Below are positions 58,231 through 64,000 of a DNA stretch of 64,000 bases, one piece after another. Origin of the DNA: Variovorax sp. Root411 (lineage in GTDB: Bacteria > Pseudomonadota > Gammaproteobacteria > Burkholderiales > Burkholderiaceae_C). Both the position numbers and the translations under genes were made by a program. The stretch is from the NCBI RefSeq assembly GCF_001425205.1, contig NZ_LMDW01000015.1, positions 124,001-188,000 on the forward strand. Reading direction: 5' to 3'. The notes beneath the pieces were generated by a model. The model had not been told where the DNA came from. It did not search any database and saw nothing but the letters and a program-made list of their open reading frames with translations. The number at the start of each line of letters is the position of its first letter. Position 1 is the first letter of the stretch.

Positions 58231-59677
58231 AACTTACGCGGCAGATTTTCAGCATGTTGGTGCCGCCGGGGGCGCCCATCGGTTCGCCGCAGGTGATCGC
58301 GTAGACGTCGCCGCTCTGCACGATGCCGCGCTTCTTCAGATGGGCCTCGGCCTGTTCGAGCGCGGTGTCGCGGTCGGTCTGCGAGTCCATCAGCAGCGGG
58401 CGCACGTTGCGGTACAGCGCCAGCTTGCGCTGCGTGGCCAGCCGCGAGGTCAGCGCGTACATGGGAATGTGCGCGCGGTGGCGGCTCATCCACAGCAGGG
58501 TGGCGCCCGACTCGGTCAGCGCCACGATGGCCTTGGCGCCCAGGTGGTGGGCCGTGAACAGCGCACCCATGGCGATCGACTGGTCGATGCGGCTGTAGGT
58601 CTTGCCGCTGAAGTCGGCGTCGAGCGTCTTGTCCTCGGCCCCTTCGGCGGCTTCGCAGATGCGGCTCATCTCCTGCACGGTTTCGAGCGGATAGCGGCCC
58701 GAGGCGGTCTCGGCCGAGAGCATCACGGCGTCGGTGCCGTCGAGCACGGCGTTGGCCACGTCGCTCACCTCGGCGCGCGTGGGCACGGGGTTGGTGATCA
58801 TCGACTCCATCATCTGGGTCGCGGTGATCACCACCTTGTCCATGTCGCGCGCCATGCGGATCATCTTTTTCTGCAGCGCCGGCACGGCGGCGTTGCCCAC
58901 CTCGACCGCGAGATCGCCGCGCGCGACCATGATGCCGTCGCTGGCGCGCAGGATCTCTTCGAGCTTCGGAATGGCCTCGGCGCGCTCGATCTTGGCGATC
59001 ATGCCGGGCTTGTGGCCGAACTCGGCCGCCGCCACGTTGCACAGCTGGCGCGCCATTTCCATGTCGGTGGCGTTCTTGGGAAAGCTCACGGCCACGTAGT
59101 CGGCCTGGAAGCTCATCGCGGTCTTGATGTCTTCCATGTCCTTGGCGGTCAGCGCGGGCGCCGTGAGGCCGCCACCCTGCTTGTTGATGCCCTTGTTGTT
59201 CGACAGCTCGCCGCCCAGCTTGACGGTGGTGTGCACGGCCTCGCCCTTGACGCCGTCGACCGTGAGCACGATCAGGCCGTCGTTCAGCAGCAGCTTGTCG
59301 CCGGGCTTCACGTCGCGCGGCAGGTCCTTGTAGTCGAGGCCCACGGCATCGGCGTCGCCGGGTTCGGTGCGCGAGGCATCGAGCACGAACTTGGCACCCG
59401 CCTCGAGCCAGACCTTGCCCTGCGCGAACTTGCCGACGCGGATCTTGGGGCCCTGCAGGTCGGCCATGATGGCCACTTCGCGGCCCGTCTTGCGGGCGGC
59501 TTCGCGCACCATGGCGGCGCGGTCGATGTGGTCCTGCGCCGTGCCGTGGCTGAAGTTCAGCCGCACCACGCTGACCTTGGCCAGAATCATCTTTTCCAGC
59601 AGTTCCGGCGTGTTGGACGCCGGACCGAGCGTGGCAACGATCTTGGTGGCGTGGCGGGGGATACGGTCCGTGCTCAT
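58229..59677 (-). CDS. pyk: Pyruvate kinase
   Basis: A 482-aa pyruvate kinase. TKIVATLGPAS at the N-terminus, catalytic VARGDLAVEVG and TATQMMESM, and the nucleotide site in MADLQGPKIRVGKF. It converts PEP and ADP to pyruvate and ATP. It follows pgk by 87 bp on the same strand. Its stop lies within the boundary of the intergenic repeat shared with acdS. Confidence 0.97.
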   Translation of the reverse strand: MSTDRIPRHATKIVATLGPASNTPELLEKMILAKVSVVRLNFSHGTAQDHIDRAAMVREAARKTGREVAIMADLQGPKIRVGKFAQGKVWLEAGAKFVLDASRTEPGDADAVGLDYKDLPRDVKPGDKLLLNDGLIVLTVDGVKGEAVHTTVKLGGELSNNKGINKQGGGLTAPALTAKDMEDIKTAMSFQADYVAVSFPKNATDMEMARQLCNVAAAEFGHKPGMIAKIERAEAIPKLEEILRASDGIMVARGDLAVEVGNAAVPALQKKMIRMARDMDKVVITATQMMESMITNPVPTRAEVSDVANAVLDGTDAVMLSAETASGRYPLETVQEMSRICEAAEGAEDKTLDADFSGKTYSRIDQSIAMGALFTAHHLGAKAIVALTESGATLLWMSRHRAHIPMYALTSRLATQRKLALYRNVRPLLMDSQTDRDTALEQAEAHLKKRGIVQSGDVYAITCGEPMGAPGGTNMLKICRVS

Positions 59678-59764
59678 GAGGATAGTCTCCGTTTTGTATT
59701 CGCTACTGTATACACTTTGTGTGTCTGACGGAAGTCACCCTCACGAGATTCCCCGCCGACGAGA

Positions 59765-60958
59765 TCAACCCGCCGCGCGCCGGGCCAGGATTTCGAAGGC
59801 CGGCAGGGTCTTGCCTTCCAGCACTTCGAGGAAGGCGCCGCCGCCGGTCGAGATGTAGCCAACCTGCTTCTCGATGCCGTACTTGGCGATGGCCGCCAGC
59901 GTGTCGCCGCCGCCGGCGATCGAGAAAGCGCTGCTCTCGGCAATGGCCTGCGCGATGGCCTTGGTGCCGCCCTCGAACGCGTCGAACTCGAACACGCCCA
60001 CCGGGCCGTTCCAGACGATGGTGCCGGCTTTGCGCAGTTGCGCGGCGAGGATCGCGGAGGTCTTGGGGCCGATGTCCAGGATCAGGTCGTCGTCGGCCAC
60101 GTCGCTCGCGTCCTTGACGGTGGCCGCCGCATCGGCCGCGAAGGTCTTGGCCGTTACCACGTCCACCGGAATCGGCACGTCGGCGCCGCGCGCGCGCATG
60201 GCCTCGATCACCGCCTTGGCCTTGTCGACCAGGTCGGGCTCGGCCAGCGACTTGCCGATCTTCAGGCCGGCCGCCAGCATGAAGGTGTTGGCGATGCCGC
60301 CGCCCACGATCAGCTGGTCGACGTTGGCCGACAGACTCTCGAGGATGGTGAGCTTGGTGCTGACCTTGGAGCCCGCCACGATCGCAACCAGCGGGCGCTT
60401 GGGTTGCGCCAGCGCCTTGGTGATGGCGTCGATCTCGGCCGCCAGCAACGGGCCGGCCGCGGCGATCCTCGCGAACTGCGCGATGCCGTAGGTGGTGGCC
60501 TCGGCGCGGTGGGCGGTGCCGAAGGCGTCGTTCACGTAGATGTCGGTCAGTGCCGCGAGCTTACGCGCCAGCGCCTCGTCGTTCTTCTTCTCGCCCTTGT
60601 TGACGCGGCAGTTCTCGAGCAGCACGACCTGGCCGGGCTTGACGTCGACGCCGTCGACCCAGTTGGCCACCAGCGGCACTTCACGGCCCAGTAGCTCGCC
60701 GAGGCGCTTGGCCACGGGCGCCAGCGAGTCCTCGGGCTTGAACTCGCCTTCGGTCGGACGGCCCAGGTGCGAGGTGACCATCACGGCCGCGCCGGCGTCG
60801 AGCGCCAGCTTGATGCAGGGCACGGAAGCGCGCACGCGCGTGTCTTCGGTAATGTTGCCTGCGTCGTCCTGCGGAACGTTGAGGTCGGCACGGATGAAGA
60901 CGCGCTGGCCGGCGGCCTTGCCCTGCGCGCAGAGGTCGGTGAATCGAATGACGTTCAT
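59765..60958 (-). CDS. pgk: Phosphoglycerate kinase
   Basis: A 397-aa Pgk with the substrate site [31 protein letters not shown], hinge [13 protein letters not shown], and the ADP loop GGGDTLAAI. It makes ATP from 1,3-bisphosphoglycerate. It is the first gene of the co-directional pgk-pyk (-fba-purC) group. Confidence 0.97.
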   Translation of the reverse strand: MNVIRFTDLCAQGKAAGQRVFIRADLNVPQDDAGNITEDTRVRASVPCIKLALDAGAAVMVTSHLGRPTEGEFKPEDSLAPVAKRLGELLGREVPLVANWVDGVDVKPGQVVLLENCRVNKGEKKNDEALARKLAALTDIYVNDAFGTAHRAEATTYGIAQFARIAAAGPLLAAEIDAITKALAQPKRPLVAIVAGSKVSTKLTILESLSANVDQLIVGGGIANTFMLAAGLKIGKSLAEPDLVDKAKAVIEAMRARGADVPIPVDVVTAKTFAADAAATVKDASDVADDDLILDIGPKTSAILAAQLRKAGTIVWNGPVGVFEFDAFEGGTKAIAQAIAESSAFSIAGGGDTLAAIAKYGIEKQVGYISTGGGAFLEVLEGKTLPAFEILARRAAG

Positions 60959-61051
60959 GGAGGATCTGGATGAGGTGGAAGACGGTCGGCCTGCATTGTA
61001 GGTTTGGCCCCGCCGCCGCTCTATGCGCCTCTTGCCGCGCTCCGATGCTTT

Positions 61052-61957
61052 TCAGCCCTTTTGCTGCGCTCTGGCAAAGCTTTCGAGAATGCCGACGAAG
61101 CTCGCTGCCGCCGGCGACAGCGAGCGCCGCGCCGCGCTGTAGACGCACACCTCGCGGTGGAAGTCGGGCGATTCGAGCCGCACCATCTGCAGGCCGTGGG
61201 CGCGCACCAGCGGCGCGGAATAGGTCGGGCACACGGTGAGCCCGAGCCCCGATGCCACCATGCCCAGGGCCGTGGTCATGTACGACACCTCCTGCGTGCC
61301 AGGGCGCAGCATGTAGTCGCGCTCAGCCGGCGCCAGCTCGGGCAGCACACGCTGGCGGAAGTCGCGCGTGGGGGCGATGAAGGTGTAGGGCTCCAGCTCG
61401 TGCCAGCGCACCTTGCGGCGCTTGGCGAAGGCATGGCCCGGCGGGCAGATCAGCCAGTGGCGGTCGCGGAACAGGGTGCGGCGCTCGATGGCGCCGTCCA
61501 CGGCCACGTCCTGCCCCACGGCCAGTTCCACGTCGCCGGCGGCCACCCCGTCGAGCAAGTGCTCTGGCAGCGTGTCGGACAGGCGCACATCGACATCAGG
61601 GTATTTCTCGCGGTAGAGCGCGATCACGCGCGGCATCAGCGTGCAGGCCATGAGCTGCGGCGCTGCAAGCCGCAACAAACCCTTCTTCTTGTCACGCAGA
61701 TCGGTAACGCCGGCCACCGCGCTCGTCAGGTCGCCGAGCAGGCGGTGCACCGACGGCAGGAACTCGCGCCCGGCTTCGGACAACTGCACGCTGCGGGTGT
61801 TGCGGTGGAGCAGCTGCACGCCCATCTCGCGTTCGAGTTCGCGCACCAGCACGCTGAGCGCCGACTGCGTGAGGTGCAGCTGCTGCGCCGCGGCGGTGAA
61901 GCTGCCGCTTTCGGCGACGGCGGCGAAGGCGCGCAGCTGGCGCAGGGTGAGATTCAT
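61052..61957 (-). CDS. LysR-family transcriptional regulator
   Basis: A 301-aa regulator starting at 61957 (MNLTLRQLRAFAAVAESGSF). [23 protein letters not shown]; effector domain from about 90. It is divergent from the VOC-hydrolase-monooxygenase operon with 89 bp between the starts, and the perfect dyad TTCATC-AATC-GATGAA at 61970 lies next to its own start. It is therefore the likely activator of the catabolic operon. Confidence 0.9.
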   Translation of the reverse strand: MNLTLRQLRAFAAVAESGSFTAAAQQLHLTQSALSVLVRELEREMGVQLLHRNTRSVQLSEAGREFLPSVHRLLGDLTSAVAGVTDLRDKKKGLLRLAAPQLMACTLMPRVIALYREKYPDVDVRLSDTLPEHLLDGVAAGDVELAVGQDVAVDGAIERRTLFRDRHWLICPPGHAFAKRRKVRWHELEPYTFIAPTRDFRQRVLPELAPAERDYMLRPGTQEVSYMTTALGMVASGLGLTVCPTYSAPLVRAHGLQMVRLESPDFHREVCVYSAARRSLSPAAASFVGILESFARAQQKG

Positions 61958-61969
61958 ATATATGGTTAT

Positions 61970-61985
61970 TTCATCAATCGATGAA
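61970..61985. promoter_or_regulatory. LysR-type dyad between divergent LysR and VOC genes
   Basis: TTCATC-AATC-GATGAA is a perfect interrupted palindrome of the T-N11-A class, centred 20 bp from the LysR start and about 70 bp from the VOC start. This is the common position for a LysR recognition site in a divergent promoter. Confidence 0.55.
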
Positions 61986-62046
61986 TTAATTTCGATTGCA
62001 TCATAAGACGCGGCATCGCCCAATACCGGCTCACCGGAGACAAGCC

Positions 62047-62583
62047 ATGCCGACCCCACCACCCGTGCGCGGGCTGCACCACTTCGCCTGGCGCTGTCGC
62101 GACAGCGAAGAAACCCGCCATTTCTACGAAGACCTGCTGGGCCTGCCGCTGGCCCACGTCATCAAGAGCGACCACGTGCCGAGCACGGGCGAGTACTGCC
62201 CCTACGTGCACATCTTTTTCCAGATGCGCGACGGCTCGTACATCGCCTTCTTCGATCTCGGCGACGACATTGCCGCGCTGCCCTCGCCCAATACGCCTTC
62301 GTGGGTGAACCACATCGCGCTGCGCGTGGACTCGGTGGCCGCCCTGCTGGCGGCCAAGGCACGGCTCGAAGGCGCGGGCGTCGAGGTGCTGGGCGTGACC
62401 GACCACCACATCATCGAGTCGATCTATTTCTTCGACCCCAACGGCATCCGCGTGGAGCTGACCACGCCGACCGTGCCGCAGGCCGAGATGGACGCGCATG
62501 CGCTGCGCGCCCATGCGGACCTCGATGCGTGGACCGCGCGCAAGGCCGAGCTGCGTGCCGCAAGGGGGGTATCGAGTGTCTGA
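62047..62583 (+). CDS. VOC-family (glyoxalase/extradiol dioxygenase-like) protein
   Basis: A 178-aa protein of two VOC beta-alpha-beta modules. GLHHFAWRCRDSEETRHFYE carries the first metal-type His; WVNHIALRVDSVAALL the second; the Glu is in DPNGIRVELTTPT. This H-H-E set binds a divalent metal in glyoxalases and extradiol dioxygenases. The long spacer with EYCPYVHIFFQMRDGSYIAF resembles ring-cleavage dioxygenases of small size. It overlaps the hydrolase start by 8 bp. Confidence 0.85.
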   Translation: MPTPPPVRGLHHFAWRCRDSEETRHFYEDLLGLPLAHVIKSDHVPSTGEYCPYVHIFFQMRDGSYIAFFDLGDDIAALPSPNTPSWVNHIALRVDSVAALLAAKARLEGAGVEVLGVTDHHIIESIYFFDPNGIRVELTTPTVPQAEMDAHALRAHADLDAWTARKAELRAARGVSSV

Positions 62584-63697
62584 CCTGCAACTCGCCGTCA
62601 TCGACGTCAAGCCCGGCGCATCGATGGAAAGCCAGTCGGGCCTGCAGATGCTGCGCCCGCGCATCTATGGCGCCTACCGCGCGCCGGCGGGGCCGAAAAA
62701 AATCGCGGCCATCGTGATGCACCCGACCAGCAACTTCATGGGCCACTACCTGATCGCCCCGCTGGCCGAGCGCGGCATCTGCTGCATGGGGCTGAACTCG
62801 CGCTACGTGGGCAACGACACGGTGCTGCTGATGGAGCGCGCCATTCAAGACCTGGGCGCCGGCGTGCAGTACCTGCGCGCAGCGGGCTACGAGAAGGTGT
62901 TCCTCGTCGGCAACTCAGGCGGCGCGGCGCTCGCGAGCTTCTACCAGGCGCAGGCCGAGAAGCTCACGGCCACTCATTTGCCCGACGGCGACCCCACGCA
63001 CCTGCACCCGAGCGACCTGCCGCCCGTGGACGGCATCGCGCTGTGCGCCGCGCACCTGGGCCGCACGCGGCTGATGCGCGACTGGATCGACCCCTCGGTC
63101 ACCGACGAGCACGACCCGCTTTCGGTGGACCCCGAACTCGACATGTACGACGCGCGCCACCGCACGCCCTACGACAGCGACTTTCTCGCGCGCTTCGGCG
63201 CAGCGCAGAAGGCGCGGCTGGACCGCATCGAGCACTGGGCCATCGAGCGCCTCGCGATGCTGCGCAGCACGCCGGGCGCACCGCGCGACCAGGCCTTCGT
63301 CGTCTACCGCACGCATGCCGACCCGCGTTGCGTGGACCTGTCGCTCGACGCGAACGACCGCTTGCCCGGCAGCGTGTGGGGCGATGCGCGGCAGGTGAAC
63401 TACTCGGCCAATGCGATGGGGCGCACCACCTCCCTCACGGCGTTTCTCTCGCAATGGTCGTCGCGCTCGCAGGCCGACGGGCCGACCAACCTCGCGCGCA
63501 CCACGGTGCCGAAGCTGCTGCTGACCTATACGGGCGACCAGTCGACCTTTCCGAGCACGCGCGATGCGTGGATGGCGGCGGGCGGATCGCGCATCCGCAA
63601 CGTCGACATCGTGGGCGGCAACCACTATCTCGCCGGTCAACCCGAGCTGATTCCCAAGTCGGCGGACGCCATCGCCGAGTTCGCGCACGCGCTCTAG
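62576..63697 (+). CDS. Alpha/beta hydrolase, aromatic-catabolism type
   Basis: A 373-aa hydrolase with GTG start at 62576 inside the VOC 3' end; a run of six Gs lies 7 nt upstream as ribosome-binding site. The nucleophile Ser is in FLVGNSGGAALASFY (G-x-S-x-G), the oxyanion region is IVMHPTSNFMGHYL, and a late His is in VGGNHYLAGQPELIP. The size exceeds the usual 280-aa meta-cleavage hydrolases because of an inserted cap (about 150-270). It may cleave an ester or carbon-carbon bond of a ring-cleavage product. Confidence 0.85.
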   Translation: MSDLQLAVIDVKPGASMESQSGLQMLRPRIYGAYRAPAGPKKIAAIVMHPTSNFMGHYLIAPLAERGICCMGLNSRYVGNDTVLLMERAIQDLGAGVQYLRAAGYEKVFLVGNSGGAALASFYQAQAEKLTATHLPDGDPTHLHPSDLPPVDGIALCAAHLGRTRLMRDWIDPSVTDEHDPLSVDPELDMYDARHRTPYDSDFLARFGAAQKARLDRIEHWAIERLAMLRSTPGAPRDQAFVVYRTHADPRCVDLSLDANDRLPGSVWGDARQVNYSANAMGRTTSLTAFLSQWSSRSQADGPTNLARTTVPKLLLTYTGDQSTFPSTRDAWMAAGGSRIRNVDIVGGNHYLAGQPELIPKSADAIAEFAHAL

Positions 63698-63703
63698 AAC
63701 ATC

Positions 63704-64000
63704 ATGGAAACCTTTGCATTCGCGCCGGCCTACGAGTTGCCGAGCTGGCCTTTCACGCCTCCGCCCGAACTGAACGGCACGACGGTCGCGCGGCATCCCA
63801 TCGTCATCGTCGGCGCGGGCCCCTCGGGGCTGACGCTGGCCTGCGATCTCGCGCAACGCGGCGTGCACGCCGTGTTGCTCGATGAAGACGACACCGTCGG
63901 CGTGCGCGGCGCTTCGTCGCGCGGCATCTGCTACGCGCAAAAGAGCCTGGAGATCTTCGAACGCCTGGGCATCTACGAGCGCATCGCGGCCAAGGGCATC
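63704..64000 (+). CDS. FAD-dependent aromatic monooxygenase (MhpA-like), N-terminal part
   Basis: The first 99 codons of a gene that continues past the window. The FAD Rossmann motif is PIVIVGAGPSGLTLACDLAQ (G-x-G-x-x-G) followed by the Glu/Asp of VLLDEDDTVGVRGASSRGIC. The RGASSRGICYAQKSLEIFER stretch is typical of 3-(3-hydroxyphenyl)propionate and related ring hydroxylases. It follows the hydrolase by 6 bp, completing an operon for hydroxylation and cleavage of an aromatic acid. Confidence 0.85.
   Translation, partial: METFAFAPAYELPSWPFTPPPELNGTTVARHPIVIVGAGPSGLTLACDLAQRGVHAVLLDEDDTVGVRGASSRGICYAQKSLEIFERLGIYERIAAKGI

Overview
The window looks like chromosomal DNA of a high-GC betaproteobacterium of the Comamonadaceae, most probably Variovorax. 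This rests on protein resemblance (recG, queA, tgt, purC/E/K, fba, pyk and pgk of Burkholderiales type, plus an authentic ACC deaminase) and on a short intergenic repeat that recurs between convergent genes. No database search was possible, so the genus is an inference.

Layout. Bases 1-30 hold the first ten codons of a gene that reads like OxyR and runs off the left edge. Bases 31 to about 29,200 read as accessory DNA lying between that oxyR start and recG, two genes that are often neighbours in proteobacteria. The block contains: an IS66 transposase scrap; an exported lipoprotein and a multidomain alginate-lyase-like lipoprotein broken by an in-frame amber codon; a coupled HAD / small-molecule kinase / class III phospho-lyase-type cassette with an Lrp regulator; a dehydratase plus ornithine-cyclodeaminase-like pair and an orphan amino-acid binding protein, separated by an IS3-like scar; an NRPS-glycosyltransferase-MbtH operon; and a 5-oxoprolinase-type operon (biotin carboxylase, KipI-KipA fusion, LamB/YcsF, MFS carrier, DUF1445 protein, LysR regulator).

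From recG onward (about 29.2-61 kb) the content is mostly core: recG, queA-tgt (queuosine), an SDR, a run of uncharacterised envelope proteins (DUF3597, zinc-ribbon membrane protein, DUF2145, YiaA-like), an LplT-PlsC-like fusion with a CREST-type membrane hydrolase, an XRE-type regulator, pyrF, a degenerate family-4 UDG, rimI-tsaB, DeoR/nudK, dacB, a secreted hydrolase, tsaC/sua5-purK-purE, a thioredoxin-TPR protein, purC, fba, pyk and pgk. An ACC-deaminase gene (acdS) with its divergent Lrp regulator sits between fba and pyk, and looks like an insertion into an otherwise co-directional glycolysis/purine cluster. The right end (61-64 kb) starts a LysR-controlled operon: a VOC protein, an alpha/beta hydrolase and an FAD monooxygenase cut by the window edge, which looks like aromatic catabolism.

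The most promising under-described systems are three. The dimodular NRPS (predicted C-A[Ser]-T-C-A-T-Reductase) with a glycosyltransferase predicts a reductively released, glycosylated acyl-dipeptide. The split carboxylase / 5-oxoprolinase operon carries a D-glutamate-cyclase-like DUF1445 gene. The HAD-kinase-phospho-lyase cassette has no assigned substrate. A repeat of about 100 bp occurs three times, each time exactly between convergent genes, and may act as a bidirectional terminator.
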